Shown piece after piece: positions 16,744 through 25,208 of a stretch of DNA of 64,000 nt. The DNA is taken from the NCBI RefSeq assembly GCF_040643435.1, contig NZ_JBEYUH010000012.1, forward strand, positions 1 through 64,000, in the 5' to 3' direction. How positions within the stretch are numbered: position 1 is the first letter of the stretch; each line of letters starts with the position of its first letter. A program made the translations under genes and the position numbers. The notes under the pieces are model-generated. The model had not been told where the DNA came from. It did not search any database and worked only from the letters and a program-made list of their open reading frames with translations. Source of the stretch: Rhodococcus sp040643435 (GTDB lineage: Bacteria > Actinomycetota > Actinomycetes > Mycobacteriales > Mycobacteriaceae).

Positions 16744-18852
16744 TCAGTCACCGGCCCCGCTGTCGCCGAGCGTTGCGCGTGCAGCTTCCGGGCCTTCGTC
16801 GAGCAGGATCCGGAAGGCGTCCTCGTCCAGTACGGGAACGCCCAGGTCGGCAGCCTTGTCTGCCTTCGATCCGGGGTTGTCACCGACCACCACGAACGCC
16901 GTCTTCTTCGAGACCGATCCGGCGGCCTTACCGCCGCGTGCCACAACAGCTTCTTTTGCCTGGTCGCGGGAGAATCCGACGAGGGTACCCGTGACCACTA
17001 TCGACAGGCCCTCGAGCGTCCTCGGGATCGATTCGTCGCGTTCGTCGGCCATGCGCACCCCGGCAGCCGCCCACTTGTCGACGATGGCGACGTGCCAGTC
17101 GACGGTGAACCAGTCCATGACTGCGGCAGCGATCGTCGGCCCCACTCCCTCGACGGCAGCGAGTTCGTCGATGGACGCCGCCCGGATCCGGTCGAGACTG
17201 CCGAATTCGGTGGCCAGAGCGCGCGCAGCGGTGGGGCCCACGTGCCGGATGGACAGGGCGACGAGCACCCGCCAGAGCGGTTGTTCCTTCGCCTTGTCGA
17301 GATTCTGCAGCAGACGCTCCCCGTTCTTCGAGAGCACCCCCTTGGAGGTGCGGAAGAACGGGACGCGTTCGAGATCGTCCTTCGTGAGCGAGAACAGGTC
17401 TCCTTCGTCTGCGATGATCTTTCCGTCGAGCAGGGCCGTGGCCGCCTCGTAGCCGAGCGCCTCGATGTCGAACGCTCCCCTGCCCGCTACGTGGAAGACC
17501 CGTTCGCGCAACTGCGCCGGGCACGACCGCGAATTGGGGCAACGCAGGTCGACGTCACCCTCCTTCGCGGGAGCGAGGAGTGTTCCGCACTCGGGACAGT
17601 GCGAGGGCATCTCGAACTCGGTCTCGGAACCGTCACGGAGGTCGACCACCGGTCCGAGCACCTCCGGGATCACGTCGCCTGCTTTGCGGATGACCACGGT
17701 GTCGCCGATCAGCACACCCTTGCGGACCACCTCGGACGCGTTGTGCAGCGTCGCGAGCGAGACCGTCGATCCGGCGACGGTGACCGGTTCCATGTAGGCG
17801 AAGGGAGTCACGCGCCCGGTACGGCCGACACTGACGCGAATGTCGAGAAGTTTCGTGGTGACTTCTTCCGGCGGGTACTTGTAGGCGATCGCCCATCGCG
17901 GTGCCCGTGACGTCGCGCCGAGACGGCGGTGCAGTCCCATGTCGTCGATCTTGACCACCAGTCCGTCGATCTCGTGCTCGACGTCGTGCCGGTGCTCGCC
18001 CCAGTAGCGCATCCGCTCGACGACCGCCTCGGCACCCTGCACCCGGGCGGTGTGAGGGGAGACCGGCAACCCCCAGACCGCGAAGGCCGCATATGCATCG
18101 GACTGTGAACGCGGTTCGAATCCCTCCATCCGGCCGTAGCCGTGGCAGTACATTCGCAACCGCCGCCGTGCGGTGACGGCAGGATTCTTCTGCCGCAGCG
18201 AACCGGCGGCGGAGTTACGGGGATTCGCGAAGGGTGGTTTGCCCTCGGCGACCAGACCGGCGTTGAGGTTCTGGAAGTCCTCGAGACGGAAGAAGACCTC
18301 CCCGCGCACCTCGAGCAGCGAGGGGACCGGGTATTCGTCGCTACCGGTGAGCTTCTCGGGGACGTCGTCGATGGTCCGTGCGTTGAGCGTGACGTCCTCA
18401 CCGGTGCGGCCGTCGCCACGGGTGGCGGCGCGCACGAGTTTGCCGTTCTCGTAGACCAGGCTCAGCGCGACACCGTCGATCTTCACCTCGCACAGGTAGT
18501 CGGGGCGCGTCCCGGTCTCGACCTCGGCGCGTGCGAGCCATGCACGTAACTCGTCCTCGGTGAAGACGTTGTCGAGGCTGAGCATCCGTTCGAGATGTTC
18601 GACGGACCCGAACTCGGTGGCGAACCCGCCTCCGACGAGCTGGGTGGGCGAATCCGGCGTCCGGAGTTCGGTGTACTGCTCCTCGAGTGCCTGCAGTTCG
18701 CCGAAGAGCGCATCGAACTCACCGTCGGAGATGATGGGGGCATCGCGCACGTAATAGCGGAACTGATGCTCGCGCACCTGTTCGGCGAGATCCTGCCAGC
18801 GCTCACGCGCCTCCGGAGGAGCGGTGATGGGCGCGTCCGTCGGTTCACTCAC
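16744..18852 (-). CDS. ligA: NAD-dependent DNA ligase
   Basis: 702 aa. It seals nicks with NAD+ during replication and repair. The adenylation domain has YLCEVKIDGVALSLVYENG with the nucleophilic Lys near 125. An OB fold, a four-Cys zinc finger (HCPECGTLL ... LRCPNSRSCPAQLRERVFH, about 420-445), HhH repeats and a C-terminal BRCT domain (LEGLSIVVTGTLVGFSRDQA, about 620-700) follow. The frame is open 24 codons further upstream. I chose the GTG at 18852, which lies 8 bases after TAGGCT and gives the normal family N-terminus. Confidence 0.96.
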   Translation of the reverse strand: MSEPTDAPITAPPEARERWQDLAEQVREHQFRYYVRDAPIISDGEFDALFGELQALEEQYTELRTPDSPTQLVGGGFATEFGSVEHLERMLSLDNVFTEDELRAWLARAEVETGTRPDYLCEVKIDGVALSLVYENGKLVRAATRGDGRTGEDVTLNARTIDDVPEKLTGSDEYPVPSLLEVRGEVFFRLEDFQNLNAGLVAEGKPPFANPRNSAAGSLRQKNPAVTARRRLRMYCHGYGRMEGFEPRSQSDAYAAFAVWGLPVSPHTARVQGAEAVVERMRYWGEHRHDVEHEIDGLVVKIDDMGLHRRLGATSRAPRWAIAYKYPPEEVTTKLLDIRVSVGRTGRVTPFAYMEPVTVAGSTVSLATLHNASEVVRKGVLIGDTVVIRKAGDVIPEVLGPVVDLRDGSETEFEMPSHCPECGTLLAPAKEGDVDLRCPNSRSCPAQLRERVFHVAGRGAFDIEALGYEAATALLDGKIIADEGDLFSLTKDDLERVPFFRTSKGVLSKNGERLLQNLDKAKEQPLWRVLVALSIRHVGPTAARALATEFGSLDRIRAASIDELAAVEGVGPTIAAAVMDWFTVDWHVAIVDKWAAAGVRMADERDESIPRTLEGLSIVVTGTLVGFSRDQAKEAVVARGGKAAGSVSKKTAFVVVGDNPGSKADKAADLGVPVLDEDAFRILLDEGPEAARATLGDSGAGD

Positions 18853-18889
18853 AGTCTGCAAGCCTAGTCCAGCGCACCGACCGGAACTC

Positions 18890-19915
18890 TCAGAGCTTGT
18901 CGGCTTCTTCGGCGAATGCAGCAACGATGTCCCGCGCCGAGCGAAGGGCCTCCCGAGCCCACCGAGAGGAGGCCGAAGCGAGGCCGCAGACCGGACTCAC
19001 CGCCACCGACTGCAACGTCTTCCGGGGGAAGCCGAGTCGGTCGATCAGGTCGACGGCCGGTGCCGCATGCTCGCGCCAGCCGGTCGCGCTCGGTTCCGTA
19101 GCCGGCACCAGCCCCAGGATCGGCACCGTGCCGGAGTCGAACAGCTCGCCCAGCCCGTCGAGATCGGATCGTCGCACCCGCGCGACGTCGAAGGCGACCG
19201 CGTCGGCAGCGCTGCGCCGCAGGAAGTCGGCCGGGAATGTTTCCGCGCAGCAGTGCACGGCGGCGGACAGCCCGGTCCCCCGGATCGTCGTGTCGAGCAC
19301 GTCGAGAGCTTCCGGCTCCGGGAGCGCGGGCACGGTCTCGAGGGCGGTCCGGCCCTTCAACGTTCCTGCGAGTACGTCCGGAAGGGCCGGTTCGTCGAGT
19401 TGGGCGACGACCGGCACCCCGAGCCTGCGGGTGACCTCGGTCGCGTGCCGGGCCAGGCCCTCCGCCAGCGACTCCGCCAGGTCGCGGACGGCACCGCGGT
19501 CGGTGAGCACCCGTCGGCCGGTCGCGAGTTCGACGTAGGCGGCGAGGGTGAGCGGCCCGGCCGACTGCACCTTCACCGGCCGTGTGGAGTCCCGACCTGC
19601 GCGTTCCCAGGCCTCTTCGAGCGCGTCCAGGTCCTGGGCGAGCAGATCTCGCGCCCGCCCTGCCACGGCGCCCCTCCGCGACACCAGGCGGTATCCCGTC
19701 GTGGAGGTGTCGAGGTACATGTCGACCAGCAGTGCGCTCGCCCGCCCGATGGTGTCGGCACCGAGTCCACGTGCCGGTAGTTCCACGAGGTGGGGCAAGT
19801 CGGTGAGTTCACCGACGACCACGGCTGCGGCCTCCCGTGGATCGGTCCCCGGCCACGAACCGATCCCCGTCGCGAGACCGGACCACACCTCGCGGCCGGT
19901 GGCGGATCCCGTCAC
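18890..19915 (-). CDS. MetE-like (cobalamin-independent methionine synthase C-terminal domain) protein
   Basis: 341 aa. It resembles only the C-terminal zinc barrel of MetE, like Rv3015c. Candidate zinc ligands are visible as HCCAETFPADFL (His/Cys) and SPVCGLAS (Cys) near the C-terminus, and an acidic residue in AQLDEPALPDVL. The N-terminal folate half of MetE is absent, so it is probably a methyltransferase or demethylase with a different methyl donor. The GTG at 19915 overlaps the mnmA stop by 4 bases, suggesting coupling to mnmA and the upstream desulfurase. Confidence 0.82.
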   Translation of the reverse strand: MTGSATGREVWSGLATGIGSWPGTDPREAAAVVVGELTDLPHLVELPARGLGADTIGRASALLVDMYLDTSTTGYRLVSRRGAVAGRARDLLAQDLDALEEAWERAGRDSTRPVKVQSAGPLTLAAYVELATGRRVLTDRGAVRDLAESLAEGLARHATEVTRRLGVPVVAQLDEPALPDVLAGTLKGRTALETVPALPEPEALDVLDTTIRGTGLSAAVHCCAETFPADFLRRSAADAVAFDVARVRRSDLDGLGELFDSGTVPILGLVPATEPSATGWREHAAPAVDLIDRLGFPRKTLQSVAVSPVCGLASASSRWAREALRSARDIVAAFAEEADKL

Positions 19916-20991
19916 CGGTCCCCTGCCGTGATGGTGCCGCTGCCGAGCACGATGTCGCCGCCCGGATCGGGACGGTACAACACGGCTGTCTGACCTGCGG
20001 CGACTCCGGTGAGCGGTTCGCGCAGGGTGATCTCGATGCCTGAGCCGACGGCCTCGGCGACGGCCGGGGCGAGGCCGCCGTGTGCACGGACCTGGACGAC
20101 GCATTCGATCGGGCCGACCGGGGCGGTGCCCGAGGTCCACACGGCACGCTCGGCCCGGATCGAATCCACCTTCAGCCGCTCGGCGGTGCCGACCCGGACG
20201 GTGCCGCTCTCCGGTTCGATCGCCGTGACGTATCGGGGACGGCCGTCCGGACCGGGACCGGCGATTCCGAGCCCCTTGCGCTGGCCGATGGTGAATCCGT
20301 GTACGCCCTCGTGCTGCGCGAGCACCTCACCCGAACGATCGTCCACGACGGCGCCGGGACGCACGCCGATCCGCGCGCCGAGGAACGCGCGGGTGTCGCC
20401 CGAGGGGATGAAGCAGATGTCGTGGCTGTCCGGTTTGTTCGCCACCGCGAGACCGCGTTCGGCGGCTTCCTCGCGGATGCGGCTCTTGGGGGTGTCGCCC
20501 ACCGGGAACATCGCCCGGGACAACTGCTCTGCAGTGAGGACGGCGAGCACGTACGACTGGTCCTTGTCTGCGTCGACGGCACGGCGCAGCACTCCGTCGT
20601 TCAATTGCGCGTAGTGGCCGGTCGCCACGGCGTCGAAGCCGAGAGCGACGGCACGATCGGCGAGCGCCGAGAACTTGATCTTCTCGTTGCATCGCAAGCA
20701 CGGATTCGGGGTCTCGCCGGCAGCATAGGACGCGACGAAATCGTCGATCACGTCTTCCTTGAACCGGTCTGCGAAATCCCAGACGTAGAAGGGGATTCCG
20801 AGCACGTCGGCGGCACGGCGCGCATCGCCGGCGTCCTCCTTCGAGCAGCATCCCCGTGACCCGGTGCGCAGCGTCCCCGGAGCGGTGGACAGCGCGAGAT
20901 GCACTCCGACCACCTCGTGTCCGGCGTCGACGACGCGGGCGGCGGCGACCGCCGAGTCCACACCGCCGCTCATTGCCGCAAGAATCCTCAT
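19912..20991 (-). CDS. mnmA: tRNA-specific 2-thiouridylase
   Basis: 359 aa. It thiolates U34 of tRNAs for Lys, Glu and Gln, using persulfide sulfur and ATP. The PP-loop SGGVDSAVAA (9-18) is clear, with NPCLRCNEKIKF (catalytic Cys near 100) and HDICFIPSGD carrying the second catalytic Cys near 196. The C-terminus has the substrate-binding beta barrel. The ATG at 20991 overlaps the cysteine desulfurase stop by 4 bases, so the sulfur donor and acceptor are encoded as a coupled pair. Confidence 0.96.
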   Translation of the reverse strand: MRILAAMSGGVDSAVAAARVVDAGHEVVGVHLALSTAPGTLRTGSRGCCSKEDAGDARRAADVLGIPFYVWDFADRFKEDVIDDFVASYAAGETPNPCLRCNEKIKFSALADRAVALGFDAVATGHYAQLNDGVLRRAVDADKDQSYVLAVLTAEQLSRAMFPVGDTPKSRIREEAAERGLAVANKPDSHDICFIPSGDTRAFLGARIGVRPGAVVDDRSGEVLAQHEGVHGFTIGQRKGLGIAGPGPDGRPRYVTAIEPESGTVRVGTAERLKVDSIRAERAVWTSGTAPVGPIECVVQVRAHGGLAPAVAEAVGSGIEITLREPLTGVAAGQTAVLYRPDPGGDIVLGSGTITAGDR

Positions 20992-22223
20992 CTCCGGTCA
21001 CCTCCTCGTCCTCCGGCGCTCGCCAGTCCGGCGGCGCGAGCCCTGTCCACCACGGCAGGGAGAGTTTCGATCAGTTTCTCGATGTCGCTTCGAGTTGTTG
21101 TATGCCCCAACGAGAATCGGAGCGAGCCGCGCGCGAGGGTGGGATCGGAGCCCATCGCGACGAGGACGTGGCTCGCACGCGCGACCCCGGCCGTGCACGC
21201 CGAACCGGTCGAGCACTCGATACCGGCCGCGTCGAGCAACATCAACAGCGAATCCCCTTCGCAGCCAGGGAAGGTGAAATGGGCGTTGTTGGGCAGTCGT
21301 CCCACATCGCGCGGACCGTTGAGGATCACGTCGGGAACCTCCGCCTCGACACCCGCAACGAGGAGATCGCGCAGGCTCTCGAGTTCGGCGGTGCGGGCGG
21401 GCAGATCCATGGTGACCTCGCGCAGTGCGGCGGCCATCGCCACGATGGACGCGGTGTCCTGCGTGCCGGAACGCACGTCGCGTTCGTGACCGCCGCCGTG
21501 AGCGAGTGGCACGCACGGCACCTGCCTGCCGAGCAGCAACGCACCCACCCCCTGCGGTCCGCCGAATTTGTGAGCGGCGAGGGTCAGCGCCGACAGGCCG
21601 CTCGAGGCGAAGTCGACCGGTAGGTGGGCGACGGCCTGCACGGCGTCGCTGTGCATCGGGATGTCGAACTCGGCGGCGAGGGCGGCAAGTTCGGCGATCG
21701 GCATGACCGTGCCGACCTCGTTGTTCGCCCACATCACGGACACGAGGGCGATCTCGTCGGCGTGGCGTGCGAGTTCCTCACGGAGAGTGGCAGGATCGAC
21801 GCGGCCCGACCGGTCGACCGGCAGCCAGGTCACCGACGCGCCCTCGTGCTCGACGAGCCACTCGACGGCGTCGAGCACGGCGTGGTGTTCCACGGCGCTC
21901 GCGAGGATCCGGCGGCGACGCGGATCCTGGGCACGCCGCCCCCAGTAGATGCCCTTGATCGCCAGATTGTCGCCCTCGGTGCCCCCGGACACGAATATCA
22001 CCTCGGAGGGTCTGGCGCCGAGCGCCGCGGCGATCGACTCCCGCGACTCCTCGATGCGGCGTCGCGCCGCACGTCCGGAGCCGTGCAGGGACGACGCGTT
22101 TCCGACGGTGGTGAGGACCGACGTCATCGCCTCGACGGCCGCAGGGAGCATCGGCGTCGTCGCGGCGTGATCGAGGTAGACGGTCTTGGAGGTACCGGAA
22201 GGACCGGAGGCGGGCGAGGTCAT
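20988..22223 (-). CDS. iscS: Cysteine desulfurase
   Basis: 411 aa PLP enzyme that removes sulfur from cysteine to form an enzyme persulfide. It starts VYLDHAATTPMLP. The PLP lysine is in TLAAHKFGGPQGVG (about 215-228) and the active-site Cys lies in IECSTGSACTAGVA (about 335). It is immediately upstream of mnmA with overlapping stop and start, so it probably feeds tRNA thiolation. A role in Fe-S assembly is also possible. Confidence 0.93.
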   Translation of the reverse strand: MTSPASGPSGTSKTVYLDHAATTPMLPAAVEAMTSVLTTVGNASSLHGSGRAARRRIEESRESIAAALGARPSEVIFVSGGTEGDNLAIKGIYWGRRAQDPRRRRILASAVEHHAVLDAVEWLVEHEGASVTWLPVDRSGRVDPATLREELARHADEIALVSVMWANNEVGTVMPIAELAALAAEFDIPMHSDAVQAVAHLPVDFASSGLSALTLAAHKFGGPQGVGALLLGRQVPCVPLAHGGGHERDVRSGTQDTASIVAMAAALREVTMDLPARTAELESLRDLLVAGVEAEVPDVILNGPRDVGRLPNNAHFTFPGCEGDSLLMLLDAAGIECSTGSACTAGVARASHVLVAMGSDPTLARGSLRFSLGHTTTRSDIEKLIETLPAVVDRARAAGLASAGGRGGDRR

Positions 22224-22355
22224 GACCGATCCAGGATAGCGGGTCGGCCGAGGCGCCCGCCGCGCTCAGGGGGTCGCGGTGGGGTGACGTCCGCCGTACC
22301 TGCCGCGCCGGAGGCGCCGCGACGGTGAGCCGGCGGCCACTTCTGCAGACGCACG

Positions 22356-22387
22356 CGACCCCGCCCCTCGGAAGAGGGGCGGGGTCG
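22356..22387. terminator. Hairpin downstream of the etfBA operon
   Basis: A 14-bp perfect stem: CGACCCCGCCCCTC at 22356-22369 and its complement at 22374-22387, with a GGAA tetraloop. It follows the end of etfA (22414) on the minus strand. It is GC-only without a T run, as is common for actinobacterial terminators. Confidence 0.75.
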
Positions 22388-22413
22388 GGCGATGGATCGA
22401 GCTGCCGAAGCGA

Positions 22414-23370
22414 TCAGCCCTTGTGCTTCTTGACCTCTTCGGTCAGCTGCGGAGCGACGTTGAACAGGTCGCCCACGACGCCGTAGTCCGCGATCTCGAA
22501 GATCGGGGCTTCCTCGTCCTTGTTGACGGCGACGATCGTCTTCGACGTCTGCATGCCGGCACGGTGCTGGATGGCACCGGAGATGCCGAGCGCGACGTAG
22601 AGCTGCGGCGAAACCGTCTTGCCGGTCTGACCGACCTGGAACTGGCCCGGGTAGTAGCCGGAGTCGACGGCGGCGCGGGAAGCGCCGACGGCGGCACCGA
22701 GCGAGTCGGCGAGTTCCTCGACGACGGAGAACTTCTCGGCCGAGCCGACACCGCGGCCACCGGAGACGACGATCGACGCCTCGGTGAGTTCGGGGCGGTC
22801 GCCGCCGACGATCGGATCGCGGGAGACGATCTTCACGGCGTTCTCTTCCTGCGCAGGAACCTCGACGGCCACGCGCTCGGCCGCAGCCGCCTCGGGCTTG
22901 GCCTCGACGGCACCCGGACGGATCGAGATCACGGGGACCTCACCGTTCGCCTTGGCGTCGACGGTGAACGCGCCACCGAAGATCGAGTGCACGGCCGAAC
23001 CGTCTGCCTTGACGTCGACCACGTCGACGAGCAGACCGGAGCCGATGCGGGCTGCGAGGCGGCCCGACACCTCCTTGCCCTCGACGGACGCGGCGGTGAT
23101 GACGGCGGCGGGGCTGGTGGACTCGACGAGCGACGCGAGGATGTCGACCTTCGGGGTCACCAGGTAGTTGTCGACGTCGTCGGACTCGGCGGCGTAGACC
23201 TTCACGGCACCGGCGGCGGCGAGGGCGTCCTGCAGCGCATCGGCGGTGCCGGGAGCGCCCGCGACGACGGCGGAGGGCTCGCCGAGCGCACGCGCGGCGG
23301 TGAGGAGTTCGGTGCTGACCTTCTTGAGCGCGCCCTCGGCATGCTCGACGAGCACGAGTACTTCTGCCAT
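22414..23370 (-). CDS. etfA: Electron transfer flavoprotein alpha subunit
   Basis: 318 aa, normal length. It carries the FAD of the ETF heterodimer, passing electrons from acyl-CoA dehydrogenases to the respiratory chain. The FAD-binding C-terminal domain is well conserved: IVVSGGRGVGSAEKF (about 200), GYYPGQFQVGQTGKTVSPQL and ISGAIQHRAGM, ending near VAVNKDEEAPIFEIADYG. It is second in the operon after etfB with a 45-base gap. Confidence 0.97.
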   Translation of the reverse strand: MAEVLVLVEHAEGALKKVSTELLTAARALGEPSAVVAGAPGTADALQDALAAAGAVKVYAAESDDVDNYLVTPKVDILASLVESTSPAAVITAASVEGKEVSGRLAARIGSGLLVDVVDVKADGSAVHSIFGGAFTVDAKANGEVPVISIRPGAVEAKPEAAAAERVAVEVPAQEENAVKIVSRDPIVGGDRPELTEASIVVSGGRGVGSAEKFSVVEELADSLGAAVGASRAAVDSGYYPGQFQVGQTGKTVSPQLYVALGISGAIQHRAGMQTSKTIVAVNKDEEAPIFEIADYGVVGDLFNVAPQLTEEVKKHKG

Positions 23371-23415
23371 TACTGCTTCTCTCCTAGATATGTCAGATGT
23401 TGTCGCGGGGCGCGA

Positions 23416-24201
23416 TCAGATGATCTTCTGGCCGACCAGGTACTGGGCGATCTTGGTGCCGCCGTCGCCTTCGTCGGTGACGCGCTCACCCGCGGTACGC
23501 GGGGGCTTCGGGGTCACGCCGGTGACGGTGGACGCCGCGTTCGCGACACCGAAGATCTCGGGATCGAGACCGATCTCGGCGAGGGTGAGGGTCTGCACTT
23601 CCTTCTTCTTGGCGGCCATGATGCCCTTGAAGGAGGGGAAGCGGGGCTCGTTGATCTTCTCGGTCACCGAGACGATGGCGGGGAGCGGAGCCTCGATGCC
23701 GAAGACACCCTCGTCGGTCTCACGCTCGCCGGTGGCCTTGCCGTCGGCGATGGTGAGCTTGCGCAGGTGCGTCAGGTGCGGGAGGCCGAGGTACTCGGCG
23801 ATGATGGCCGGCACGGCACCCACACGGCCGTCGGTGGCCTCGTTGCCTGCGATGACGAGCTCGACACCCTCGATCTGCCCGAGTGCGGCAGCGAGCGCGT
23901 AGGCGGTCTGGATGGAGTCCGAGCCGTGCAGGGCCGGGTCGTTGAGGTGGATCGCCTTGTCTGCGCCCATCGACAGCGCCTTGCGGATGGCGTCGGTGGC
24001 GCGATCGGGGCCGGCGGTCAGAACGGTGACCTCGCCGCCGTCGCGCTCCTTGATGAGCAGGGCTTCCTCGACGGCACGCTCGTTGATCTCGTCGAGAACG
24101 GCGTCCGCAGCCTCACGGTCGAGGGTGTAGTCGCCGTCCGAGAGCTTGCGCTCGGACCACGTGTCGGGGACCTGCTTGATCAAAACGACGATGTTCGTCA
24201 T
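23416..24201 (-). CDS. etfB: Electron transfer flavoprotein beta subunit
   Basis: 261 aa. It binds AMP and docks dehydrogenases. The start MTNIVVLIKQVPDTWSE is typical, with VAEALLIKERD-like helix motifs and the recognition-loop region near residue 190-200. It is first gene of the etfBA operon. An AGGAGG lies upstream at a long 13-base spacing. A candidate promoter (GATAAT at 24295-24300) lies 93 bases upstream, with a palindrome over its -35 region. Confidence 0.96.
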   Translation of the reverse strand: MTNIVVLIKQVPDTWSERKLSDGDYTLDREAADAVLDEINERAVEEALLIKERDGGEVTVLTAGPDRATDAIRKALSMGADKAIHLNDPALHGSDSIQTAYALAAALGQIEGVELVIAGNEATDGRVGAVPAIIAEYLGLPHLTHLRKLTIADGKATGERETDEGVFGIEAPLPAIVSVTEKINEPRFPSFKGIMAAKKKEVQTLTLAEIGLDPEIFGVANAASTVTGVTPKPPRTAGERVTDEGDGGTKIAQYLVGQKII

Positions 24202-24294
24202 GGGTCTGCGTCGACCTCCTGTGTGTAGCTGCCTTTGTCGGCAAGGCGCTGCCTGAACCGAGCACTCGTGTCTTTCGCACGGCGTGTGCGATAG

Positions 24295-24300
24295 ATTATC
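24295..24300 (-). promoter_or_regulatory. -10 hexamer of etfBA
   Basis: GATAAT on the minus strand matches TATAAT at five of six positions. The matching -35 region, at 17-18 base spacing, falls inside the palindrome at 24308-24327. Confidence 0.5.
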
Positions 24301-24307
24301 AAACGCT

Positions 24308-24327
24308 AAGTTACCAGCCAGTAACTT
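24308..24327. promoter_or_regulatory. Candidate repressor operator upstream of etfBA
   Basis: AAGTTAC (24308-24314) and GTAACTT (24321-24327) form a perfect 7-bp dyad with a 6-base centre, the style of a TetR-family operator. It overlaps the putative etfBA -35 region and lies about 90 bases upstream of the -10 of the divergent methyltransferase gene. A fatty-acid-responsive regulator would make sense (inference). Confidence 0.55.
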
Positions 24328-24415
24328 GACGGGATACCCGGTTCACCATAGCCGCACGAGAGGACGAGCAAACCTGTGATCTGGACCACCGGAGAAGCAG
24401 CGCCCGATGGGCGGC

Positions 24416-24421
24416 TAATGT
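24416..24421 (+). promoter_or_regulatory. -10 hexamer of the methyltransferase gene (leaderless)
   Basis: TAATGT followed by 7 bases and the GTG at 24429. This favours GTG over the in-frame TTG two codons earlier. Confidence 0.5.
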
Positions 24422-24428
24422 CTTGGCG

Positions 24429-25208
24429 GTGAGCGACATTTCCGCCCGCGCCGACGACGCGCAGACCCTTCCTCTCACCGGCGAACGGACGGTCCCCGGT
24501 ATCGCCGAAGAGAACTACTGGTTCCGCCGCCACGAGGTGGTCTACCAGCACCTTCTGCCCCGCTGTGCAGACCGGATCGTGCTCGAGGCAGGCGCCGGCG
24601 AGGGCTACGGCGCCGACATGATCGCCGACGTCGCGACCCGGGTGATCGGTCTCGACTACGACGACAGCGCGGTCGCGCACATCCGCGCTCGTTACCCCCG
24701 GGTGGACATGCGGCACGGAAATCTCGCCGAACTCCCCCTCGACGACGAGTCCGTCGAGGTCGTCGTCAACTTCCAGGTGATCGAGCATCTCTGGGACCAG
24801 GCACAGTTCCTGCGCGAGTGCTATCGGGTCTTGCCCTCGGGCGGTGAACTCCTCATCAGCACCCCCAACCGCATCACCTTCTCCCCGGGTCGCGACACCC
24901 CGCTCAACCCGTTCCACACCCGCGAGCTGAACGCCGCCGAACTGACGGAACTGCTCGAGGAAGCAGGTTTCCGCGTCGAACTCATGACCGGCGTGCATCA
25001 CGGCCCGACCCTGCGCGCTCTCGACGCCAAGCACGGCGGATCGTTCATCGACGCCCAGATCGAACGGGCACTCGCCGGCCGGCCCTGGCCGGACGATCTC
25101 AGCGCCGATGTCGCCGCGGTGTCCGTGGAGGACTTCACCATCACGCCCGAGAACATCGACGACTGCCTCGATCTCGTCGCGATAGCCGTGAAGGACACCG
25201 CTCCGTGA
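24429..25208 (+). CDS. SAM-dependent methyltransferase of the probable MGLP cluster (Rv3030-like)
   Basis: 259 aa from the GTG at 24429. A class I Rossmann methyltransferase: SAM-binding IVLEAGAGEGYGADMI (about 48-63), acidic VIGLDYDDSAV and post-motif FQVIEHLWDQ. It is the first gene of a coupled run with a GH57 enzyme and a glycosyltransferase (4-base overlaps). In mycobacteria this trio belongs to methylglucose lipopolysaccharide synthesis, so O-methylation of a glucan is the likely role (inference from context). Confidence 0.85.
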   Translation: MSDISARADDAQTLPLTGERTVPGIAEENYWFRRHEVVYQHLLPRCADRIVLEAGAGEGYGADMIADVATRVIGLDYDDSAVAHIRARYPRVDMRHGNLAELPLDDESVEVVVNFQVIEHLWDQAQFLRECYRVLPSGGELLISTPNRITFSPGRDTPLNPFHTRELNAAELTELLEEAGFRVELMTGVHHGPTLRALDAKHGGSFIDAQIERALAGRPWPDDLSADVAAVSVEDFTITPENIDDCLDLVAIAVKDTAP

